Shown piece after piece: positions 1 to 6,389 of a stretch of DNA of 7,570 nt (position 1 is its first letter; every line of letters begins with the position of its first letter). A model generated the notes under the pieces. That model saw nothing but the letters and a program-made list of their open reading frames with translations. It made no database searches and had not been told where the DNA came from. Origin of the DNA: Verrucomicrobiia bacterium (lineage in GTDB: Bacteria > Verrucomicrobiota > Verrucomicrobiia > Limisphaerales > UBA11358); NCBI GenBank assembly GCA_030044395.1, contig JASHVW010000294.1, positions 1 to 7,570 of the forward strand, written 5' to 3'. The position numbers and the translations under genes were made by a program.

Positions 1-550
1 CCACGGTAACGCGAACATCCGGGTCAAGGGCCTGGGTTTGTTTTGCATCAAGGACTTCAGCCGGGATTCCCAGTGAACGGGCGAGTTCGGCGGTTTTGGC
101 TTCCTCGTCGAGGGTGTGGGACTCCTTGCACAACATGAGCAGCCCTTTTTTCACGAGGCCGAAATCGCTGCCGGAGGCCAATTCCTCGTAAGCCGCGCGG
201 CTGGCCAGGGAGAGGTCGCGCAAGAGCGGCGCAGCGCGGCGGACGTGGGGGGCGTTGGCGGCCCGCCAGAAGCCCAGACACCAACTGAACAAATCCCAGG
301 AAAACCGGTGCTTGAGGTAGAACGGCGAGACGGGATTCCACATCCATTTTAACGCCTGGGCGACGGCTCCGGGAGCGGCCAATGGCACAAAATGGCTGGG
401 GACAACCATGCCGGCATTGCCGAAGGAGCAACCGTCGCGCTGCGCCGGTTCCCGTTCCAGCACGGTGACCGCGAAGCCGCGCCGGGCGCAATAATAGGCC
501 GTGCAAAGTCCGACAACACCGCCACCGATGATCAGAACACGTCTGCCCAT
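1..550 (-). CDS. FAD-dependent D-amino-acid oxidoreductase, probable D-hydroxyproline dehydrogenase (partial, 3' end outside window)
   Basis: The first 183 codons are present; the C-terminal part lies beyond the left edge. The protein opens with a Rossmann FAD-binding strand-turn-helix: VLIIGGGVVG at residues 5-14 gives the GxGxxG dinucleotide motif, and E32 at the end of the second strand is placed to bind the adenosine ribose. A GNAG segment follows (residues 44-47), then PSHFVPLAAPG (51-61), as in DadA/glycine-oxidase (DAO superfamily) enzymes. These remove two electrons from the alpha-carbon of D- or N-substituted amino acids to give an imine. The start lies one base after the stop of the hydroxyproline epimerase gene, with a G-rich stretch (561-565) about 10 bases upstream as a possible ribosome site. 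This implies translational coupling. From that pairing I infer that the substrate is cis-4-hydroxy-D-proline and the product pyrroline-4-hydroxy-2-carboxylate. D-amino acid dehydrogenase with another substrate remains possible. The fold is firm; the substrate is inferred. Confidence 0.85.
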   Translation of the reverse strand, partial: MGRRVLIIGGGVVGLCTAYYCARRGFAVTVLEREPAQRDGCSFGNAGMVVPSHFVPLAAPGAVAQALKWMWNPVSPFYLKHRFSWDLFSWCLGFWRAANAPHVRRAAPLLRDLSLASRAAYEELASGSDFGLVKKGLLMLCKESHTLDEEAKTAELARSLGIPAEVLDAKQTQALDPDVRVTV

Positions 551-551
551 G

Positions 552-1496
552 TCATTTAATCCCCCAGCAAAACGGATCGCTTTCAGCCAGCAGCAGAGTC
601 GCCTCCGCATTCACCGAAGCCGTGCCGGTGATGATCGGTTCGATCTTTCCCATCGCCCGATCCAACCATCGGAATTTGCCGGTGAAGGCGCTGCCGATGA
701 TGCTTTCCTGCGTCCAGGAGGCGCCTTCCACCAATTTCCCGTCGGCGGCCAGGCAAGCGAGCTTGGCGCTGGTGCCCGTGCCGCAGGGCGAACGGTCGTA
801 GGCCTTGCCGGGACACAGCACAAAATTGCGGGCGCTGGCGCCAGGGGTTGACGGCGGGCCGAACAGTTCGACGTGATCCACTTCGGGGAATTCCTGCGCG
901 TTGACCGCCTGGCGGACACGCCAGGTAAAATCCGTCAACGATTCAACGTTGGCCATGGCAAGTTCCAGCCCATGATTTTCCACGAGATAAAACCAGTTTC
1001 CGCCCCAGGCCACGTCGCCCTGGACTGGTCCCGCGCCGGGGACTTGAACTGTGACGGCTTTTGCTTTGCGCCAACTGGGCACGTTGGCCACCGAAACTTC
1101 GCCGGAAGGATGCAACGTGGCGGTGACCACGCCAGCGGGGGTTTCGATGCGGTGATCGCCGGGTTGGATGCGGCCCAGATGCGCCAGGGTGACAACAAGG
1201 CCAATGGTGCCGTGGCCGCACATGCCGAGGTAACCGACGTTGTTGAAAAAAATCACGCCGGCCACGCAGGTGTCGTCCTCCGGCTCGACGAGCAATGCTC
1301 CTACCATCACGTCGGAGCCGCGCGGCTCGTTGACTATCGCCGAACGAAACGCATCGAATTCACGCTGAAACCGCTCGCGTCGCCTGGTGAACGGTCCCAA
1401 CCCAAGGTCCGGGCCGCCGGAGAGCACAACACGCGTTGGCTCGCCGCCGGTGTGCGAATCAATGATCTGAATGCGGCGCACTTTGGATTGGGCCAT
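552..1496 (-). CDS. 4-hydroxyproline 2-epimerase (proline racemase family)
   Basis: This 314-residue protein has the length usual for bacterial 4-hydroxyproline epimerases. The N-terminus IIDSHTGGEPTRVV (11-24) is a family signature. The first catalytic cysteine sits in MCGHGTIG (C93) and the second in DRSPCGTGTSAK (C238). These are the two thiols that remove and add the alpha-proton from opposite faces in this cofactor-independent family. Having Cys at both sites argues against trans-3-hydroxy-L-proline dehydratase, which has Thr at the second. The reaction is trans-4-hydroxy-L-proline to cis-4-hydroxy-D-proline in the cytoplasm, the first step of hydroxyproline catabolism. The next gene downstream, one base away, is an amino-acid oxidoreductase of the kind that takes the product. 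ATG at 1496 is chosen because the conserved IDSHTGG lies about 12 residues in, as expected; no clear Shine-Dalgarno site precedes it. Proline racemase is the main alternative, but the length and the oxidase partner favour hydroxyproline. Confidence 0.92.
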   Translation of the reverse strand: MAQSKVRRIQIIDSHTGGEPTRVVLSGGPDLGLGPFTRRRERFQREFDAFRSAIVNEPRGSDVMVGALLVEPEDDTCVAGVIFFNNVGYLGMCGHGTIGLVVTLAHLGRIQPGDHRIETPAGVVTATLHPSGEVSVANVPSWRKAKAVTVQVPGAGPVQGDVAWGGNWFYLVENHGLELAMANVESLTDFTWRVRQAVNAQEFPEVDHVELFGPPSTPGASARNFVLCPGKAYDRSPCGTGTSAKLACLAADGKLVEGASWTQESIIGSAFTGKFRWLDRAMGKIEPIITGTASVNAEATLLLAESDPFCWGIK

Positions 1497-1705
1497 GCGG
1501 CTGACACATTGCGTGTTTTGTGCTGTCGCGCAAGTTGTTTTTGAGTTAAAAGATGAAATCAGATAGCCACTTGTGGATTTCGAGCATGTGCCGGGGGTAA
1601 GCGGGAATTATACTGCGCATTCAACGGACAAATAATCGGCGGACTCCGTGAACGGAAACGGCCCACCGCTTTGAGACGACAAGATAAACGACATCGCGCC
1701 CGAGC
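1497..1705. promoter_or_regulatory. Divergent intergenic region between the hydroxyproline genes and the exported-protein genes
   Basis: This 209-base region separates two genes that point away from each other, so it should hold promoters for both. It is richer in A/T than the flanking genes around 1505-1560 and 1603-1640. I see a two-way -10 core at 1607-1614 (listed separately) and two short inverted repeats: CCGT-2-ACGG at 1646-1655, and TTGCG/CGCAA arms at about 1509-1533. Either repeat could be an operator, but both are too short to name a regulator. No tRNA, small RNA or riboswitch is recognisable. No convincing Shine-Dalgarno site precedes either start codon. Confidence 0.6.
1607..1614. 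promoter_or_regulatory. Overlapping two-way -10 box
   Basis: The 8-base core ATTATACT contains a perfect TATAAT on the minus strand (1612 down to 1607) and TATACT, one mismatch from consensus, on the plus strand (1609-1614). The leftward box would give an untranslated leader of roughly 100 bases for the epimerase gene. The rightward one would give roughly 85-90 bases for the first exported-protein gene. Neither has a good -35: at 17-base spacing the minus strand shows TTATTT, and the plus strand has only a poor match. The call rests on the -10 sequences and the divergent layout. Confidence 0.35.
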
Positions 1706-4501
1706 ATGAGCAAATTTTTATCCGGAATCGCCGCCCCCCTGACTGGCGGTTTGTTCTGTTTCCTGACGACGACAGCAGACGTGGCGAAGGCGCAATCAGG
1801 CAGCGGCGGGGACACGCTCGGCATTGAGCATGGGTTTATGGCGTTTGACACGCCGGATTTTCATCTCCAGCTGGTCAAAGATTCCCAAACGGTGGCTGCG
1901 TTGCAGCCCGTGGGTGCGAGCGGCTTCGACTTCACCCCGGCCGACCAACTTGAAAGGCGCGCCGGGAACCATTATTTCCAACTCGGCGATCTGACCTTGC
2001 GACTTCGCCAGGGCGACGGCGACTGGGAGAGTTATTCAAGCGCCGCCGAGCGCCAGCCGGTGACGGCGTTGGCGGCTTCCGGCGACGTGCTCGCCGCGGC
2101 GGATTTGACGCCAACGCTGCCGCCGGATTGTCCGCTGCAAATCACGCGTTCCTGGTGTCTGGAGGACGGGAAGCTGGTTTTGCAATTTGATCTTAAAAAC
2201 AAGTCAGGGCAGCCGGTGCAGATTGGTTCGCTGGGCATTCCCCTGATCTTTAACAATTTCATCACGGGCCGGTCGTTGGCCGATGCTCACGAGACTTGCT
2301 CCTTTTCCGATCCGGCGATCTGCATGGATGCGGGCTATGTTCAAGTGACGCGCCTGAACGGCCACGGGCCGGCTTTGGTGGTAGTGCCTGAAGGCAATAC
2401 GCCGCTGGAAGCCTACAACCCCATCCTTAATCCGTGGGACGCTTTATCACGCGCGACGAGGCTTTTTGCCGACCGCACCCAGCGCAGCCAAACATTTGAG
2501 GGTTTTTATGAATGGATGCCTTTGAGCCTGGCTTACGCCGAAAACGAATGGAAGAATGCCCAGCCGTGGAATCCGCCGACAAGCGAAATGCTGTCGCCCG
2601 GCGCCAGCCGGACCTATGGCCTGAAGTTTCTCGTTGCCCCGGAAATTCAGGAGATCGAAAAGACGCTGGCGGAAAACGGACGGCCGGTGGCGGTGGGTGT
2701 TCCCGGTTACATCCTGCCCATGGACATCAATGCCCGGCTGTTTTTGAAATATGCCGGTGGAGTGAAATCCATGGAGGCGGAACCTGCGGGGGCCATTTCG
2801 ATTGAGGCGAACGCGGGAACGGCTCATGGTTGGACAGCTTACACGTTGCGCGGCCGGCAGTGGGGGAGGGCGCGGTTGACGATTACGTACGAGGACGGCC
2901 TGGTGCAGACCATCGGCTATGACGTGATCAAACCCGAAGTGCAGGCGGTCGCGGACCTGGGGCATTTCTTATTCACAAAACAGTGGTTCGATGATGCCAG
3001 CGATCCCTTTCAGCGCAGCCCTTCGGTCATGACCTATGACCGCGCGCACAACCGGATTGTGACCCAGGACGGGCGCGCGTGGATTGCCGGGCTGGAAGAC
3101 GAAGGCGGCTCCGGTTCCTGGGTGGCGGCGGCGATGAAGGAATTTGGGCAGCCGGAACAGGACCAAGTGGAAAAGTTCGAGCAATTTGTGGACGGCGTGC
3201 TATGGGGCGGCATTCAATACTCGAATGGAACGTTGAAATATGGCGTGCGCAAGAGCTTATTTTATTACGACACGAACGAATTTCCAAATTACTACGATCC
3301 GGAAATCCATTACGGTGGCTGGACAAGCTGGAACAAGAGAGACGCCTGGCGGATTGACCGCGCCTACAACTACCCGCACGTGGTGGCGGCGTATTGGGCG
3401 ATGTATCGCCTGGCGCGCAACGATCCAGGGCTGGTCACCCATCATCCCTGGCAGTGGTATCTCGATCAGGCGTATCAAACGGTTAAATTTCTTACCGGCC
3501 GAAACAGCGACGGCGATTACAACGTGGGCTATCTCGATATGGGGCTGATGGAAGGCGACATATTTTTGATGTTGTTGGAGGATTTAAAACGGGAAGGGTG
3601 GGACCAGCAGGCCGGCGAATTGGAAGCGGCGATGAAGGAACGCGCCGACCACTGGCACAGCGAACCTTTCCCCTTTGGCAGCGAGATGGCATGGGATTCG
3701 ACCGGCCAGGAAGAGGTCTATGCCTGGTGCCATTACTTTGGCTTCGACGACAAGGCGCAGGTGACTTTGGATTCCATTTTGGGTTACATGCCCGCCGTCC
3801 CCAATTGGGGCTATAACGGCGATGCGCGGCGCTATTGGGATTTTTATTACGGGGCGGCGCCGGGCGGACGATTGGAGCGGCAGATTTCCCATTACGGTTC
3901 GGGCATCAATGCCATTCCGGTGCTGACAGCCTATCGCCAGGCACCGGATGATTTTTACCTTCTGCGGGTCGGATACGCGGGCACGATGCAGCCACTCGCG
4001 AACATTGACCAGGATGGTTTCGCGGCGGCGGCGTTTCATTCGGCGCCCTGGCTGATGAGATGGGATGCTTATTCGGGAGATTACGGCCCCAACTTTTTCG
4101 GCCATGCGGTGGACACGGCGACTTACGTGGTGGACCATCCGGAATTCGGGTGGCTGGCATTTGGCGGCAATGTGAACGCGCACGGCGACCGGATTGAGGT
4201 GCAGCCGCTGGATTCCTTCCGCCGGAGAATTTATCTCGCCCCATTTGGCTTGTGGCTGACACTTGACGCCGGGACGTTCGAAGCAGTGGACTTCAATGCC
4301 AAGACCCGGCGTGTCGGCGTGCGGCTTTCGGCGGCGACGCCCTTCGTGTCCGAGGCCCGCCTGCGGATCGAGCAACCGGCGCAGCTGCCGCAGGTGGGAG
4401 GGTTTCGGCCATCCAAATCGTTCGCGATGGAGCGCGGCGCGTTTGTCGTTCCGCTGAAGAAATCCGGGGGCACGTGGGTGGAGCTGAGCGGCGGCGATTA
4501 A
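1706..4501 (+). CDS. Large exported DUF5695-like protein, probable glycan-active enzyme
   Basis: The 931-residue protein begins with a signal peptide: K3, a hydrophobic stretch at about residues 7-22, and a likely signal peptidase I site at AKA/Q (28-30). This supports the ATG at 1706 despite a weak ribosome site. The segment GFDFTPADQLERR (73-85), followed by YFQLGDLTLRLR (90-101), is what I associate with DUF5695; that assignment is from memory. The apparent layout is a beta-rich N-terminal domain (about 40-310), a second beta segment (330-410), a helical aromatic-rich region (about 415-765) resembling an alpha/alpha-barrel, and a beta-rich C-terminal end (780-930). This layout occurs in glycoside hydrolases and polysaccharide lyases. 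Acidic and aromatic clusters that could line a sugar site are GLEDEGGSGSW (462-472), YDPEIHYGGWTSWN (530-543) and GQEEVYAWCHYFGF (667-680). No substrate can be named and the catalytic residues are unknown. It is the first gene of the rightward run and ends 12 bases before the metalloprotease gene. Confidence 0.8.
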   Translation: MSKFLSGIAAPLTGGLFCFLTTTADVAKAQSGSGGDTLGIEHGFMAFDTPDFHLQLVKDSQTVAALQPVGASGFDFTPADQLERRAGNHYFQLGDLTLRLRQGDGDWESYSSAAERQPVTALAASGDVLAAADLTPTLPPDCPLQITRSWCLEDGKLVLQFDLKNKSGQPVQIGSLGIPLIFNNFITGRSLADAHETCSFSDPAICMDAGYVQVTRLNGHGPALVVVPEGNTPLEAYNPILNPWDALSRATRLFADRTQRSQTFEGFYEWMPLSLAYAENEWKNAQPWNPPTSEMLSPGASRTYGLKFLVAPEIQEIEKTLAENGRPVAVGVPGYILPMDINARLFLKYAGGVKSMEAEPAGAISIEANAGTAHGWTAYTLRGRQWGRARLTITYEDGLVQTIGYDVIKPEVQAVADLGHFLFTKQWFDDASDPFQRSPSVMTYDRAHNRIVTQDGRAWIAGLEDEGGSGSWVAAAMKEFGQPEQDQVEKFEQFVDGVLWGGIQYSNGTLKYGVRKSLFYYDTNEFPNYYDPEIHYGGWTSWNKRDAWRIDRAYNYPHVVAAYWAMYRLARNDPGLVTHHPWQWYLDQAYQTVKFLTGRNSDGDYNVGYLDMGLMEGDIFLMLLEDLKREGWDQQAGELEAAMKERADHWHSEPFPFGSEMAWDSTGQEEVYAWCHYFGFDDKAQVTLDSILGYMPAVPNWGYNGDARRYWDFYYGAAPGGRLERQISHYGSGINAIPVLTAYRQAPDDFYLLRVGYAGTMQPLANIDQDGFAAAAFHSAPWLMRWDAYSGDYGPNFFGHAVDTATYVVDHPEFGWLAFGGNVNAHGDRIEVQPLDSFRRRIYLAPFGLWLTLDAGTFEAVDFNAKTRRVGVRLSAATPFVSEARLRIEQPAQLPQVGGFRPSKSFAMERGAFVVPLKKSGGTWVELSGGD

Positions 4502-4504
4502 GGA
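4500..4504 (+). promoter_or_regulatory. Ribosome binding site of the duplicated metalloprotease gene
   Basis: AAGGA overlaps the TAA stop of the upstream gene and lies 9 bases before the ATG at 4514. It is one of the clearer Shine-Dalgarno sites in the window. It fixes the start and supports co-translation of the two genes from one messenger. Confidence 0.6.
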
Positions 4505-4513
4505 CGTCGTTTT

Positions 4514-6157
4514 ATGTCGCGGCAAAAATTTTTTAAAATAAAGTTCGTTAACTATTTCATTTTTTTATTTGTGTTCGCCCTGCTGCCACTGAATAGCCGG
4601 GGGCAAGCCCCATCCGATGCGGGGACATACCCGCCCATCACGGCGCCGCCCGAATCGTTCTTCGCGAGATTTCCGGCGCGCGACCGTGAGGCTGCCCGCC
4701 AATTTTACGGGAAATACATGGAGATTGACGGCGTCCCGCTGGCGGCTTCCGCCGACGTTTCCGACGAGGCGTTGCAACGCGATTACTATATCGTCACCCA
4801 CATGCTGGCTGGCCGGCCCGACATTCTGCGGACGATGGCCACAGGTGGCACGCGGCTCATCATCATTGGAAAAGACCAGCGATACACCGATATGCCCGAA
4901 TATCGCCATGCCCCCAATCCGGCCTACCTCAACGAGCGTGTCCGGGGCACGGGAGGATTCGACGTGACGAGTTTTGGCGAAGAGAATCTGTTGTGCCTGC
5001 CCAACGACCGCTATGACCGCGAGTGCATCGCCGTTCACGAATTTTGCCACACGATAGACGCGGCGTTGCGTCGAATGGACCCGGCCTGGCATCGGCGGTT
5101 GCTGAAGACCTACCACGATGCCATGAGCAAGGGACTGTGGAAGAACACTTACGCCGCCTCGAACGAGGCGGAGTATTGGGCCGAAACGTGCCAGTGCTAT
5201 TTTGATTGCGGGCGCGCGAACAACTGGAACCACGGCCCGGTGGCGCGAAGGGAACAGCTCAAGATTTATGACCCGGAAGTTTATGAATTGATCAAGACCA
5301 CGTTCAATCTCAGCCCGGAGCAGGACTGGCGGTATCACTGGCTGCAAACGCTCCCGAATGTCGGCCCGCCGCCGCCCGAACTGAAAATCAATCCCTATTA
5401 TACAAAATTCACCTGGGCGGACGGGTTTCCCATCCTCGGGCGCGAGGCCAGCGACGCGGCCCTGCTCCAGGCCAACGCCACCGTCTGTAAGATGTTTGCC
5501 TACCGGCACGACATACTCAAGGCGCTGATTGACGACGGGGTCAAGATGGCGGTGCTGGGACCCAATGAAAAGCTGGCCGACCTTCCGGAATTGAAGAACG
5601 TATCGGACAGCAACGTGGACCTGACAATTCGTTTTCTGGATTACACGCCCGAGACGAAACTGCTGGTGGTTCCGGAGGCAAATGTGATGGGAAACCCGGA
5701 TGATGATAATGTCGGCCCGTGTCTGGCGATCCGTGAGCTGGCCAAGGCGCTTTATTATGTATGCGGGACCCGTCCGGTGGATCCGAACTGGAACAATCGA
5801 GGTCGTGACGTGCAACAGTACGAGTTGCGCCTCAAACGGCTGGACATCCAGTTCGATCAAAAGTTGCAGCAGCTCTATACCGAGGCGATGGGCAAGGGGA
5901 TGTGGAGAAACACTCCCGCGGTGCAGGATCGCGTGGAGTATTGGGCTGAAGGCGTACTGGCATATTTTGATGCCGTGGGCCAGGAGGGCGCCCCGTTTCA
6001 GGACACGACACCGAATGGCGATTTCAGCGCCAGCCCTTTTCCGGTGAAGAGCCGCGAGGCATTGAAGGCTTACGATCCGGACCTGTTCGCGCTCGTCAGC
6101 GAAACCATGGCTTACGAAGGCCACGTGGACTGGCGTTACACACCTCATCAGCCGTAA
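4514..6157 (+). CDS. Exported two-domain metalloprotease-like protein with one active and one degenerate HExxH domain
   Basis: This 547-residue protein has a basic N-terminus (R3, K5, K8, K10) and a long hydrophobic stretch (about 11-26), then a likely cleavage near residue 30: a signal peptide or an N-terminal anchor. The rest is two tandem copies of one domain (about 60-276 and 291-543). Copy 1 carries AVHEFCHTID (173-182), an HExxH zinc motif with H175, E176 and H179. About 40 residues later comes NEAEYWAE (217-224), whose E220 or E224 suits a third zinc ligand. This gluzincin pattern recalls the MtfA/M90 and anthrax lethal factor groups, but I cannot assign a peptidase family. In copy 2 the motif reads AIRELAK (405-411), so both histidines are lost, while EYWAE (475-479) is kept. 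Copy 1 also has several cysteines near the site (C171, C178, C226, C228, C232). It sits 12 bases after the DUF5695-like gene, probably in the same operon. Zinc peptidase activity is inferred from motifs; a non-enzymatic binding role is possible. Confidence 0.8.
   Translation: MSRQKFFKIKFVNYFIFLFVFALLPLNSRGQAPSDAGTYPPITAPPESFFARFPARDREAARQFYGKYMEIDGVPLAASADVSDEALQRDYYIVTHMLAGRPDILRTMATGGTRLIIIGKDQRYTDMPEYRHAPNPAYLNERVRGTGGFDVTSFGEENLLCLPNDRYDRECIAVHEFCHTIDAALRRMDPAWHRRLLKTYHDAMSKGLWKNTYAASNEAEYWAETCQCYFDCGRANNWNHGPVARREQLKIYDPEVYELIKTTFNLSPEQDWRYHWLQTLPNVGPPPPELKINPYYTKFTWADGFPILGREASDAALLQANATVCKMFAYRHDILKALIDDGVKMAVLGPNEKLADLPELKNVSDSNVDLTIRFLDYTPETKLLVVPEANVMGNPDDDNVGPCLAIRELAKALYYVCGTRPVDPNWNNRGRDVQQYELRLKRLDIQFDQKLQQLYTEAMGKGMWRNTPAVQDRVEYWAEGVLAYFDAVGQEGAPFQDTTPNGDFSASPFPVKSREALKAYDPDLFALVSETMAYEGHVDWRYTPHQP
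4691..5341 (+). repeat. Protein-level tandem repeat, copy 1 (HExxH intact)
   Basis: Residues about 60-276 of the 547-residue protein. Shared landmarks in order are FYGKYMEIDGVPL (64-76), RPDILRTM (101-108), NLLCLPND (158-165), the zinc motif at 175-179 (bases 5036-5050), AMSKGLWKNT (203-212), EYWAE (220-224, bases 5171-5185), REQLKIYDPEVYELI (246-260) and DWRYHW (271-276). Each has a counterpart in copy 2. The copies are clearly related as protein and diverged as DNA, so the duplication is old. Confidence 0.85.
5384..6142 (+). repeat. Protein-level tandem repeat, copy 2 (zinc motif degenerate)
   Basis: Residues about 291-543. Counterparts of copy 1 are YYTKFTWADGFPI (295-307), RHDILKAL (331-338), KLLVVPEA (382-389), AIRELAK in place of the zinc motif (405-411; R407 and K411 replace the histidines, E408 is kept), AMGKGMWRNT (458-467), EYWAE (475-479, bases 5936-5950), REALKAYDPDLFALV (514-528) and DWRYTP (539-544). 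About 20 extra residues lie between the former zinc motif and AMGKGMW. The cysteines around the copy 1 site are mostly absent, apart from C403, which matches C171. Confidence 0.85.
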
Positions 6158-6209
6158 GACGCCAACCCGCTAATTTTTAAGGCGAGTATCCGCTCAAGAC
6201 ATTTGATTT
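6158..6209. other. Short spacer with no recognised element
   Basis: This 52-base stretch follows the metalloprotease stop codon. I see no stem-loop followed by a T-run and no strong promoter, so transcription probably continues into the following genes. Confidence 0.4.
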
Positions 6210-6389
6210 ATGAAACGGAGATTAAGATATCAAATTGTGCAAAAGTTGAGGCGTTCAGGCTTTGCTGATATTTCCGCCCAGGAACTGGACAAAATTGTCC
6301 GCTTGATTTGGGCTGAATTAGTCATTAATGCTGTCCTTCAACCACTGGAAGGCCATTACCTGTTGTCAAGGGATAACCGCCTTTTTTAA
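6210..6389 (+). CDS. Possible small ORF of 59 residues, function unknown
   Basis: An ATG at 6210 opens a 59-codon frame ending in TAA at 6387-6389, directly against the TTG start of the hydrolase gene. The product starts very basic (MKRRLRYQIVQKLRRSGF, residues 1-18), with a central stretch, SAQELDKIVRLIWAELVINA (22-41), that could form an amphipathic helix. It has no signal peptide or transmembrane segment, unlike all its neighbours. For it: it fills most of an otherwise empty 232-base gap, and its stop abuts the next start, as in coupled genes. Against it: there is no clear Shine-Dalgarno site, third-position GC is clearly lower than in the neighbours, and an open frame this long is not very unlikely by chance. 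I recognise no family. The stretch could instead be a leader for the hydrolase gene. Confidence 0.35.
   Translation: MKRRLRYQIVQKLRRSGFADISAQELDKIVRLIWAELVINAVLQPLEGHYLLSRDNRLF

Noticed and set aside
873..1544. 223-codon plus-strand frame over the epimerase gene
   Set aside because: It is the complement of a gene with both catalytic cysteine motifs; its own product has no family features.
1646..1655. CCGT-2-ACGG inverted repeat as an operator
   Set aside because: Four-base arms are too short to stand out from chance, with no second copy to support it.
2447..2965. 172-codon minus-strand frame inside the DUF5695-like gene
   Set aside because: Low-complexity Arg/Pro-rich translation with no independent start signal.
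3584..4525. 313-codon open frame antisense to the end of the DUF5695-like gene
   Set aside because: Arg/Pro/His-rich composition and no motif; a codon-bias shadow of the plus-strand gene.
4565..6148. 527-codon open frame antisense to the metalloprotease gene
   Set aside because: It lies entirely opposite a gene with clear domain motifs, an internal repeat and a signal peptide. Its product shows no recognisable motif. Long antisense frames are common opposite GC-rich genes.
6203..6274. Possible promoter before the hydrolase gene (TTGATT at 6203-6208; TTGAGG at 6246-6251 with TATTTC at 6269-6274, spacing 17)
   Set aside because: The -10 matches are only about half of consensus, and such matches are frequent in an A/T-richer gap.
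6340..6389. Possible terminator with a T-run at 6382-6387 before the hydrolase gene
   Set aside because: I could not build a stable stem just upstream of the T-run, and the run lies at the end of the small ORF, directly before a start codon.
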